A stretch of DNA of 64,000 nt, taken from assembly GCA_020854835.1 (NCBI GenBank), contig JAHKLX010000007.1:1-64000 (forward strand). Direction: 5' to 3'. Numbering within the stretch: position 1 is the first letter of the stretch; the number at the start of each line of letters is the position of its first letter. The DNA is from Microcaldota archaeon. Lineage in GTDB: Archaea; Micrarchaeota; Micrarchaeia; Anstonellales; JAGGVH01. A program made the position numbers and the translations under genes. The notes under the pieces were generated by a model that did not search any database, had not been told where the DNA came from, and worked only from the letters and a program-made list of their open reading frames with translations. This document shows, piece after piece, positions 23,906 through 32,214 of this stretch.

Positions 23906-25960
23906 TTATGAGGATTGCTTTTCAGGAGGAGCTTCTTGTTTTTTGGTTTTTGAAGGGCAATAAGGATTCAAACACAGTTTATAAGAATCTCCTTTTTTTG
24001 GTTTTATTTCAACCACAGGAGTTTTACAATGTTGACAAACCTCATTTGTGGATTTAACCTCCACATTCTGAGGGAGAGGATAAGTTTGAGTACATTTTGG
24101 AAAAGAAGAACAACCGATAAACTGTTTGTTGTTTGCTCTTGATCTTCTTATCATGAGTGGATTTCCACATTTTGGACAAGGACCCATATATATCTCATCT
24201 TTCATAGCTTCAACTAATTTTTTCCCTATTTCCAATTCGTTTTTCTTGAATTTTTCAGAGATTTTTGTTATTGTTTTTTTACCTTCATCAACAACTTTCT
24301 TGCTTGTTTCAAAAGATTTTTCTGGAGATTCTGTTTGAATTTTTTCCATTTCATCTTCAAAATATCTAGTCAATTTTTCATCCAAAATTTCTTGGCAAAA
24401 TGGTTTCAAAGCATTATATATTGCAATTCCCAAAGGCTTAACCTCAATACTTTTTCCCTCAAGATAATCTCTTTTGAAAAGAGTATCAACAACAACTGCA
24501 CGTGTTGCCTTGGTGCCAAGTTTTTTCTTTTCGAGTTCAGAAACCAATGTTGCTTGAGTATATCTTTTTGGAGGTTTGGTCATTTTTTTTGTTTGGCCGA
24601 ATTTTGGCAAAACCTTTCCTTTTATAACGTTCGGGGGTGGAATCTCACTTAATTTTGTGAAAGGGTAATATTCTAACCAGCCTTTATCTGTTGTGTGTGT
24701 TCCCTTTGCAGTAAACTTTTCTTTTTCAGATATTAAATTAGCAGACCATGATTCGCGAACTGCGTTTGGTCCTAAACATGCCAAAAATCTTCTTACAATT
24801 AAATCATAAAGCTTTGCCTCCCTGGCACCAAGATTTTTGGGTGCAAGACCAGTTGGATGGATGGCAGGATGGGCAGGATCATCTTTTGGACCTTGGTAAG
24901 GTTTTGTTCGCCCCTGGTTTATTAGATTGGATGCTAAATCAGAATATTTGTTTTGTTTAGATAATAGAGACAATATATTTCCGATGCCCAATTTTTCAGG
25001 CAGTTTTTGCGAGGAAGTCCTTGGATAAGATATCAAAGAATTTTCATATAACGTTTGCGCAAGCTGAAGGGTATAAGACAAAGGATATTTGAAAGAATTG
25101 TAAGCCTCCACCTGCAAACTGGTTAAATCAAACGGAGGAGGGGGCGGAAGATCTTTTTTTGATTTGGTAATACCAATGATTTCTGATTTTCCATTCTTCA
25201 CTTTATTTAATATTTGCACCACTTCATTTTCATCTGTGAATTTTCCTTTTGTATGAAAAAATATTAAATCGTTTATATTTGCCCATAACTCCCAATACGG
25301 TTCTGAAACAAATTTTGATATTAACAGTTCTTTTTTGACGAGGATTGCGAGAGCGGGGCCCTGCACGCGACCTATTGAAAGAACTTTTTTGATTCCATTT
25401 TTTCTTAGAGAAGTCATTAAAGCTCTTGAAAGATTGATTCCATAAAACCAATCCAGTTTGTGCCTGGCTTCACCAGCGTATGCATTTTGAATATCCAAAG
25501 AAAATCGGTTATCATATGCTTCAATTAAATCTTTCGGGGTTAAAGCAGAAAATTTCATTCTTTTGGCTTTGCTAGGATCTGCATTACAACCATATTTTAT
25601 TAGGTTGTATCCTATTAAAGATCCTTCAACATCAAAATCGCAGGAATTTACAATTTCATCAGCGCCCTTACCTATTTTTTTTATCAAATTCAAATATTTT
25701 TTTGTGTAATCTGAAGTTCTGCTTATCTCATAGATAGGTTTCCATTCAATATCAAATATGGGATAAGTTGACCAATTTTGTTTTTTTTCACCCAATGAGT
25801 ATACATGTCCCACTGATGAAACAACAAACGTCTTTGAATCTCCTTTTCCAAAAACATAATAATTAACATCCTTCTCTTTAATTTTTTCACAGCTTCCTTT
25901 AGAAAGTGCTTGCGCAACTTTTTCTGCAACTTTTGGCTTTTCACAAATAATCAATCGCAT
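23906..25960 (-). CDS. topA: DNA topoisomerase I (type IA)
   Basis: 684 residues. The Toprim domain begins at residue 1 (RLIICEKPKVAEKVAQALS) with its acidic SCDFDVEGS motif near 110. The active-site Tyr is in SLISYPRTSSQ near 310. Two C-terminal zinc modules are present: CPKCGNPLMIRR...CSSFPKC and CQHCKTPV...CLNPYC. It relaxes negative supercoils through single-strand passage. There is no helicase domain, so it is not reverse gyrase, which argues against hyperthermophily. The transcript is probably leaderless from a TATA shared with the divergent gene at 26016. Confidence 0.95.
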   Translation of the reverse strand: MRLIICEKPKVAEKVAQALSKGSCEKIKEKDVNYYVFGKGDSKTFVVSSVGHVYSLGEKKQNWSTYPIFDIEWKPIYEISRTSDYTKKYLNLIKKIGKGADEIVNSCDFDVEGSLIGYNLIKYGCNADPSKAKRMKFSALTPKDLIEAYDNRFSLDIQNAYAGEARHKLDWFYGINLSRALMTSLRKNGIKKVLSIGRVQGPALAILVKKELLISKFVSEPYWELWANINDLIFFHTKGKFTDENEVVQILNKVKNGKSEIIGITKSKKDLPPPPPFDLTSLQVEAYNSFKYPLSYTLQLAQTLYENSLISYPRTSSQKLPEKLGIGNILSLLSKQNKYSDLASNLINQGRTKPYQGPKDDPAHPAIHPTGLAPKNLGAREAKLYDLIVRRFLACLGPNAVRESWSANLISEKEKFTAKGTHTTDKGWLEYYPFTKLSEIPPPNVIKGKVLPKFGQTKKMTKPPKRYTQATLVSELEKKKLGTKATRAVVVDTLFKRDYLEGKSIEVKPLGIAIYNALKPFCQEILDEKLTRYFEDEMEKIQTESPEKSFETSKKVVDEGKKTITKISEKFKKNELEIGKKLVEAMKDEIYMGPCPKCGNPLMIRRSRANNKQFIGCSSFPKCTQTYPLPQNVEVKSTNEVCQHCKTPVVEIKPKKGDSYKLCLNPYCPSKTKKQEAPPEKQSS

Positions 25961-26015
25961 AGTAACGAATTGGTTACAGAAAACATTTAAAAAAGGTTAA
26001 GTCATATCAAATAAT
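25961..26015. promoter_or_regulatory. Compact bidirectional promoter between topA and the 26016 gene
   Basis: Only 55 bp separate the two start codons. One TATA-like CATTTAAAAAAGG (about 25984-25996) sits roughly 26-28 nt from each ATG, and neither gene has a Shine-Dalgarno site. GTAAC-GAATTG-GTTAC at 25962-25977 is an inverted repeat between the TATA and the topA start. Confidence 0.5.
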
Positions 26016-26738
26016 ATGGCCACAGTTATGCACTTAGAAAAAGAATCACTTACAAAAAAGGAATCGGAACTTCGTAATTCAGTGTTTGATTCCAGTATGA
26101 AACTAACTCCTGTCTTAAGAATAAAGCCCCCAGAACAAGAAAATATTCAAATGACTGGAATAGTTCTTAGGATAGATGAAATTAAAGAAATGGATAAAAC
26201 GGATGTAGAGTATTTCAACAAACTTAAAGAAATTAAAGAAGACCTTTCAGGAGTGATAAAACAAACAAAAAATGGAATAACAAAGCTTATGGCCTTAGAA
26301 ACTTTGGCAAATGTAGAAAGAATGACTGGAGATTTTCGAGGACTTAATAAAACACTTACGCAATTAGAGGATATTAGGGAGAAATATGAAGATTATGTGG
26401 AGCACGGAAATGTTTTAATGATATTGAAAAATTTTGAAAAAGCAAAAGAGAAATATGTTAGAGCATCGTATTCAACAAAAAATTTGGATGAAAAATCAAG
26501 ATGTTTAGTATTGGGATACATTGCAAGTTTATCACATGGATCCCCAGATGGAAACTTATTGATATCTGCATTGAGAGAATCTCCCCGAACCACCTTTAGT
26601 TTGTTTTTAACACTCCAAGAAAGTTTTGAACTTCCTAAAGATAAAACTAAAATTATGAAAGATAATATAATTGAAATTGCAAATAAATACAGCCAATTTT
26701 CAAGTACTTTAATGGATATGGTTCCAGTAAGAGTGTAA
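26016..26738 (+). CDS. Helical TPR-like protein of unknown function
   Basis: 240 residues, soluble and alpha-helical. Residues about 85-170 look like degenerate TPR helices (ALETLANVERMTGDFRGLNK, then NVLMILKNFEKAKEKYVRAS). No catalytic motif is seen. It is divergent from topA and followed 12 nt later by gltX, with which it may be co-transcribed. The leaderless ATG at 26016 lies about 28 nt after the TATA. Family not recognised; a scaffold role is possible but unproven. Confidence 0.7.
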   Translation: MATVMHLEKESLTKKESELRNSVFDSSMKLTPVLRIKPPEQENIQMTGIVLRIDEIKEMDKTDVEYFNKLKEIKEDLSGVIKQTKNGITKLMALETLANVERMTGDFRGLNKTLTQLEDIREKYEDYVEHGNVLMILKNFEKAKEKYVRASYSTKNLDEKSRCLVLGYIASLSHGSPDGNLLISALRESPRTTFSLFLTLQESFELPKDKTKIMKDNIIEIANKYSQFSSTLMDMVPVRV

Positions 26739-26750
26739 AGGTGAATTTTA

Positions 26751-28325
26751 ATGGACGAGAAAATAATACTGAATCTATCTTTAAAATACGGATTAAAAAA
26801 TGCTTTTGATTATGGAAAAGCAGATGTTGGGAGTGTTGTAGGAAAAGTTATTGCAGAATATCCTAATTGTAAAAAAGATATGAAAAAGACAATGCAATTA
26901 ATATCTGAAACAATCAATGAAATAAATAAAATGAATAAAATAGATATCGGACAAGGAATGAAAGAATTTGAATACCCTGAAATCAAACAAGAAAGAGAAG
27001 GACTGCCAGATTTGGAATTTGCTAAAGGTATAGGGATAGTCACTAGAATAGCCCCGAATCCAGGAGGAATGTTAACTTTGGGCCATGCTAAACAAAGTGT
27101 AATATGTGACGAATATGCAAAAAAATATAATGGAAAATTTATTGTTAGATTGGAAGACACTGATCCAAAAACAAAAAAACCAGTTTTGGAAGCTTATGAG
27201 TCAATACCTAAAAACATTGAATGGCTTGGGTGCAAAATACACGAAATTTTTATCCAAAGTGAAAGAATGGAAATTTATTATGAATATGCTGAAAAATTAA
27301 TCGGGATGGGAAAAGCATATGTTTGCAAGTGTCCCGCAGATATAATGAGAAAAAATAGGGAAGAGGGACTGGTGTGTGAATGCAGAAACAGAACGATCAA
27401 AGAAAACAAAGAAGAATGGGAAAAAATGAAAACAATTTATACAGAGGGTGAAGCAGTACTTAGGATAAAAACAAGTATGGACCACCCAAATGCTTCTGTA
27501 AGAGATTGGCCTGCAATGAGAATAATAACAGAACCTCATATATTGCAAAAAAACAAGTATCGAGTTTGGCCATTGTATAATTTATCTTGCCCCATAGATG
27601 ACCATTTGATGGGAATTACTTTTGTCATGCGCGGAAAAGAACACGAATTGAACACTATAAAACAAAAATATATATATGATTATTTTGGATGGGATCTCCC
27701 ACATTTTAAAGAATCAGGTATTTTGAAATTAAGTGATAAATTTGCACATAAATCAGATATACGCAAGGCTATTGCCGATGGAGAAATTTCGGGTTGGGAC
27801 GATATACAATTACCAACTTTGGATGCGATGAAAAGAAGAGGTATAAAACCAGAAGCCATAAGGAAATATATGATAAATATTGGAATTAGGCCTGTTGATT
27901 CGAAACTTGACTGGGATATTTTATTTAAGTACAACACAGAGTTGATAAAAGATGAAGCAGAACACTTGATGTTTGTTCAAGATCCTGTTGAGATAGATAT
28001 TGAATCAGATATTTATTACATATCAAAAAAAGATTATGACGACAACATAAACAAAGAAGTTAGACTCAAACAACTTATGAATATTAAAATATCAAACAAA
28101 AAATGTGATAAGTTACCTGACAAAAAATCCAAATCAATTAAAACAATAAACTGGGTAAAGGAAAATGTTGATATATCTATAATAACATCAAGAGGGGAAA
28201 AATTTGAAGGCAAAACAGAAAAAAAAGTTGAATTTTTTGAAGTTGATAAAATTGTCTATTTTGAAAAAATAGGTTTTGCTAGGTTGGATGATGAAAAAGA
28301 AATGCTTTTTGTTTTGAGTTATTAA
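26751..28325 (+). CDS. gltX: Glutamate--tRNA ligase (archaeal type)
   Basis: 524 residues. The class I signature HIGH appears as TLGHAKQ in APNPGGMLTLGHAK (about residues 102-115) and KMSKS as KLSDK (about 325). RVWPLYNLSCPIDDHLMGIT is the GluRS/GlnRS amino-acid pocket region. The C-terminal beta-barrel anticodon domain is of the archaeal/eukaryotic type. It is slightly shorter than the usual 550-570. It probably is non-discriminating and also charges tRNA-Gln (inference). AAGGTGAATTTTA precedes the ATG. Its stop overlaps the stop of the convergent smc gene by 4 nt. Confidence 0.9.
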   Translation: MDEKIILNLSLKYGLKNAFDYGKADVGSVVGKVIAEYPNCKKDMKKTMQLISETINEINKMNKIDIGQGMKEFEYPEIKQEREGLPDLEFAKGIGIVTRIAPNPGGMLTLGHAKQSVICDEYAKKYNGKFIVRLEDTDPKTKKPVLEAYESIPKNIEWLGCKIHEIFIQSERMEIYYEYAEKLIGMGKAYVCKCPADIMRKNREEGLVCECRNRTIKENKEEWEKMKTIYTEGEAVLRIKTSMDHPNASVRDWPAMRIITEPHILQKNKYRVWPLYNLSCPIDDHLMGITFVMRGKEHELNTIKQKYIYDYFGWDLPHFKESGILKLSDKFAHKSDIRKAIADGEISGWDDIQLPTLDAMKRRGIKPEAIRKYMINIGIRPVDSKLDWDILFKYNTELIKDEAEHLMFVQDPVEIDIESDIYYISKKDYDDNINKEVRLKQLMNIKISNKKCDKLPDKKSKSIKTINWVKENVDISIITSRGEKFEGKTEKKVEFFEVDKIVYFEKIGFARLDDEKEMLFVLSY

Positions 28326-31300
28326 GAAGGCATGGTTTGTTCTTCTTTAACTTTTATCCCAACAACTTTAGATCCTGTTTTTTCATCTCTGGAAACACCC
28401 AAAACTGCATCAGCATATTTTAGAACGCCATCGTTATGTGTTACCACTACAAATTGAGAATTTTTAGACATATCGGATATGAGTTTTGCAAGAAGTTTGC
28501 TGTTTTCTTTATCTAAAGCAGCATCAACTTCATCCATCAAATAGAAAGGTGAAGGTCTTACCATCTGTATTGCAAGAATTAATATAATAGAAAGTAAAGT
28601 TCTTTCTCCACCCGACATAGATTCTAAATAAGTTTCTTTATTATTCATAGTTACTTTAATTCTCAAGCCAGATTCAAATGGTTTATTTTCATCATCAAGC
28701 ACCAACGTGCTTTCCCCCATAACCAAACGTGAATAAAGTTCTTTGAATTTATTGTTAACTGAATTGAATACTTCTATAAAAACAGCTTTTTTTCTTTGTT
28801 CAATTTCATTTATCATCCTATAAACTGCTTTTTTCTCGTCTTCAAGCTTTGTTATCCTTTCTCTGATTTCATCCATTTCATTCTTTTTTTCCTCATAAAT
28901 TTCTGGGGCTTTTAAATTGACATTACCTAATGAATTGATTATACCTTCATACATAACCATAATCTCTTGGAGCCTATTTTCTCCTGCTTCAATCAAAGGA
29001 TAATCCTTGAATTCTTCATAATCGCCTCTCAAATCTCCCAAACGCGTTTCGAGTGTTGCTTTTTGAATTTCGAAACCATTTAATTCCCCAGATATTCTCT
29101 CCATTTTTCTTTCAAGATTCCCTTTTTGACTGCTCAAATCAGTTATCACAGAGTCTAATTCTCTTAACTCATTCCAAAATGATTCCATCTCTTTACTTAT
29201 TTCTTTGACTTTATCTGAAATTGTTTTTTCCTTTGCTTCATTCTTTTTTATTCTGTTCTTTACAATTTCCATTTCAGATTGTTTTTCTTCTGTTGATTTT
29301 ATTATGTTGTTTTTTTGTTTTTTCATGCCTTCAAGATTTTCAGTTAGCATGTTTTTTTCTTTTTTCATAGAAGCCAATTCTGATTTTATCTCAGTTAATC
29401 TTTCATTAATCTGGTCTCTTTGTTTCAACAAAGTTGTTCTTTTCCTTTTTATAGAATCTGCTTTATCTCCAACTTGATTTTTTATCTGAGATATTTTTTC
29501 AGATACTGCAGATAATTCTTTTTTTACATCTTCCAGTTCTTTAGTTTTTGAACTTGTTTTTTCTTTGATATCGCTAATTTTACTGGTAAAATCATCAACT
29601 TTATAAATTTTCAATTCTGCCTCAATTGACTGGATTCTGACTTCCAGCTGAGCGCGCTCCCTGCGTTTTGAATTCATTCTTTCCCGGATATCTGAAAGAT
29701 CACTATAACACGCTTCTCTTTCTATTTTCGTACTCTCTAATTTTTTATTATATGATTCAAAATTTTTGACTGCGGTGATACCTGTACTTCTACCACCTGT
29801 AACCGCACCACTCGTATCAAAAAGTTCTCCGCCCAGCGTTACCATACGATTTCTATTTACATGTTTTTTTGCAGATTCAATGTCCTTTACTAACACTGTC
29901 TCTCCAAAAACATAATGTATTGCTTTGGTGTATTCTGGATCAAATTTAATATAATTTAATATGTTTCCCATCCCCACATCTATTTTTTTAACTGAGTTTG
30001 ATGTGATTTTATCTAAAGGAATAAATGTGGCCCTACCAATTCCTCTTGCTTTGAGTTTTTTAATAACTGTAGCTGCAACATCAATATTATCTACAACTAC
30101 ATGATACAAACGTCCTCCGCCCGCAGCAGTAACTGCAGAAGAATAATCGTCTTCAAAATCTATTAAATCAATAATTGGACCATGGATGCCTTTAACAGAT
30201 TCTTTTAAGTTTTCGATAAAGGGTATTGCAGGATTAACGCCTTTTCCAATAAACGGCCTTATCTCTGCTATTTTTTCTTTTAATTCAAGCACTTTTCGGT
30301 CATAATCGGGCAGTTTTTTGTTTAAATCTTTTTCTTTTTCAAACAAATTTTCAATATCTCTCTGTAATGATTGTATTTCTTTTTTATATTCTTCAGAATC
30401 ATTTTTTAACTTCATTAAATCATTAGCTGAAACGCCTTGATCAGAATAAGCAGACAACAAGTCAGTGTGACCCTTAATCTCAGCTTCGAGCCTACCTTGG
30501 GATTCAATCAATTGCTTTTCTTTTTTAATATAATTCTCCATCTGCATTTCCAAAGTAGATATTTCGCCGTCCTCATCTTCAATTGATTCAAAAGTTTTGA
30601 GCTTGATCTGGCTTTCTTTTGCTTCTTTTTCAAATTTCCAAAGATTTTTGCTGGTTTCATCAAAACGCGACTGAACTTTATTCAATTCTTCTTCAAGAGA
30701 TTTTAATTCATCATCTAACTTGTGAACATCGTTATTCAATGAAATTAAAAGTTGTTTATCAACTGTTATCTGAATATGGATTTCTTCAAGTTTTTTCAAC
30801 TGTTCCTGCTGTTCCGAGTTTTCATTTATTTTGTTAACAATTATTTCTTTTTGGGCAGAAATTTCCTTTACTTTTTTTTCTAAGTGAATAATATCTTGAT
30901 TATAGGTCTCTTTTTGTTTTTTTAGTTCAACATATCTGCCCATTAATTTTTTTAATTGTTTGTCAGTGTATTCCATCTGTTGATATAATAAAGAACCTTT
31001 CGATCGTTTATACATAGTTTCTGCTTCTCTATATTTTAAAGCATCTTCCTTTTCTTTTTCCAATTCTTTCAAATATCCTTCTCTCTCAGATAAAACAATA
31101 TTTGCATCGTCAATTCTTCGTTGAACCTCATCCAATTCTCGAACAGCTTCTGTTTTTTTAGAATCAAATTCAGCAATGCCAGCTATATCATCAATAATCG
31201 CTCTTCTTTCTTTTGGATTCATTTCTACAAATTTCTGAACCATTCCCTGCGCGATAACATTGTGCTCACCCAAAGCAAGATTATATTGTCTGAGCAAATC

Positions 31301-31639
31301 CAGCATAACGTATCTTTTAACAGTTTTTCCATTAACTTTATATTTAGCTTTTCCTGATGAAGATATCAAACGTTTTAATTCAACTTCTTGTTGATTTCCA
31401 GTTTCTATGACAAGTGTAACAGCAGCTTCTCTTGACGAATGGCTTATTAAAGAAGATATTCTTTTTGCCCTAAGCGATTTGAGGCTTGTTTCGCCAAAAA
31501 CAAATCTAACTGCATCAATTATATTTGATTTTCCAGAACCATTTGGTCCTGCTATTGCAGTAACATGTTCATTAAATAGAATATTAGAATGTCTGAATGA
31601 TTTAAATCCTTTTAACCTCAATGATTTAATATAAACCAT
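28322..31639 (-). CDS. smc: Chromosome segregation ATPase SMC
   Basis: 1105 residues. The Walker A GPNGSGKSN is at 31-39. Two long coiled coils flank a hinge (about 470-620) containing GIHGPIIDLIDFEDDYSSAV and AAGGGRLYHVVVDN. The signature LESMSGGERTLLS and Walker B FYLMDEVDAALD lie near the C-terminus. It works with ScpA-like kleisin (not in this window) to organise and segregate chromosomes. It follows the pilin gene on the same strand by 13 nt, with AGAGGTAG as ribosome site. Confidence 0.95.
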   Translation of the reverse strand: MVYIKSLRLKGFKSFRHSNILFNEHVTAIAGPNGSGKSNIIDAVRFVFGETSLKSLRAKRISSLISHSSREAAVTLVIETGNQQEVELKRLISSSGKAKYKVNGKTVKRYVMLDLLRQYNLALGEHNVIAQGMVQKFVEMNPKERRAIIDDIAGIAEFDSKKTEAVRELDEVQRRIDDANIVLSEREGYLKELEKEKEDALKYREAETMYKRSKGSLLYQQMEYTDKQLKKLMGRYVELKKQKETYNQDIIHLEKKVKEISAQKEIIVNKINENSEQQEQLKKLEEIHIQITVDKQLLISLNNDVHKLDDELKSLEEELNKVQSRFDETSKNLWKFEKEAKESQIKLKTFESIEDEDGEISTLEMQMENYIKKEKQLIESQGRLEAEIKGHTDLLSAYSDQGVSANDLMKLKNDSEEYKKEIQSLQRDIENLFEKEKDLNKKLPDYDRKVLELKEKIAEIRPFIGKGVNPAIPFIENLKESVKGIHGPIIDLIDFEDDYSSAVTAAGGGRLYHVVVDNIDVAATVIKKLKARGIGRATFIPLDKITSNSVKKIDVGMGNILNYIKFDPEYTKAIHYVFGETVLVKDIESAKKHVNRNRMVTLGGELFDTSGAVTGGRSTGITAVKNFESYNKKLESTKIEREACYSDLSDIRERMNSKRRERAQLEVRIQSIEAELKIYKVDDFTSKISDIKEKTSSKTKELEDVKKELSAVSEKISQIKNQVGDKADSIKRKRTTLLKQRDQINERLTEIKSELASMKKEKNMLTENLEGMKKQKNNIIKSTEEKQSEMEIVKNRIKKNEAKEKTISDKVKEISKEMESFWNELRELDSVITDLSSQKGNLERKMERISGELNGFEIQKATLETRLGDLRGDYEEFKDYPLIEAGENRLQEIMVMYEGIINSLGNVNLKAPEIYEEKKNEMDEIRERITKLEDEKKAVYRMINEIEQRKKAVFIEVFNSVNNKFKELYSRLVMGESTLVLDDENKPFESGLRIKVTMNNKETYLESMSGGERTLLSIILILAIQMVRPSPFYLMDEVDAALDKENSKLLAKLISDMSKNSQFVVVTHNDGVLKYADAVLGVSRDEKTGSKVVGIKVKEEQTMPS

Positions 31640-31652
31640 TTAGCTACCTCTT

Positions 31653-32141
31653 TTAATTGAATTGTTCTACTGTTCCTCTGACATATCCAGATGTGTTGTG
31701 TGTGATTCCCATTTCATCATCAAATTGGATTGTGTATCTGCCCCTCATAGTTTGGCCAGTTTTACCCAGTAAATTGTTGTATATGAGCCTGCAGTGGGAT
31801 GTTTGTCCTTGAGGAATTGAAGTTGGATCACAGACAATGGGAAAACCGTGTCCTGCGGAAGCTCCCATCCCAAGACCTTCTGTTATTTCATTGCTTATAA
31901 TTTGAACATTAGTTATCTCGCCACCTTGATTATTGCGAAAAACGAATCTTAATTCAGTATCGCTACCTAAAATTCCAAATGCAGCAACTTCACAAGGCAG
32001 ATCTGGATGAACAAAACATTCATTTTGAACTGGTCTTCTCCAGACTCCACTCGCTATAATAATTCCTATAACCGCTAAAACAACTAATAATGCCCAACCA
32101 TAACTCATAATATACTCCATAGCAGCCTGGCCTTTTCTCAT
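31653..32141 (-). CDS. Type IV pilin-like protein with class III signal peptide
   Basis: 162 residues from the ATG at 32141 (CGGTGATAAAC upstream). The N-terminus MRKGQAAMEYIMSYGWALLV is a class III (archaellin/pilin) signal: cleavage expected between Gly4 and Gln5, with the conserved Glu and a 20-residue hydrophobic helix after it. The rest is a beta-rich head with several Cys (CFVHPDLPC, and CDPTS with CRLIY). It would be processed by a prepilin peptidase not in this window and could be assembled by the pilus motor at 56756-59898. It lies just upstream of smc in one transcription direction. Confidence 0.85.
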   Translation of the reverse strand: MRKGQAAMEYIMSYGWALLVVLAVIGIIIASGVWRRPVQNECFVHPDLPCEVAAFGILGSDTELRFVFRNNQGGEITNVQIISNEITEGLGMGASAGHGFPIVCDPTSIPQGQTSHCRLIYNNLLGKTGQTMRGRYTIQFDDEMGITHNTSGYVRGTVEQFN

Positions 32142-32214
32142 GTTTATCACCGTTATAATATAAAATAAAAAAGTTTATAAAGGAGTATTGCCCTATAATA
32201 TATAGGTGAAGGTT

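Noticed and set aside
23906-25960. Reverse gyrase
   Set aside because: Only the type IA topoisomerase and zinc modules are present; there is no helicase domain.
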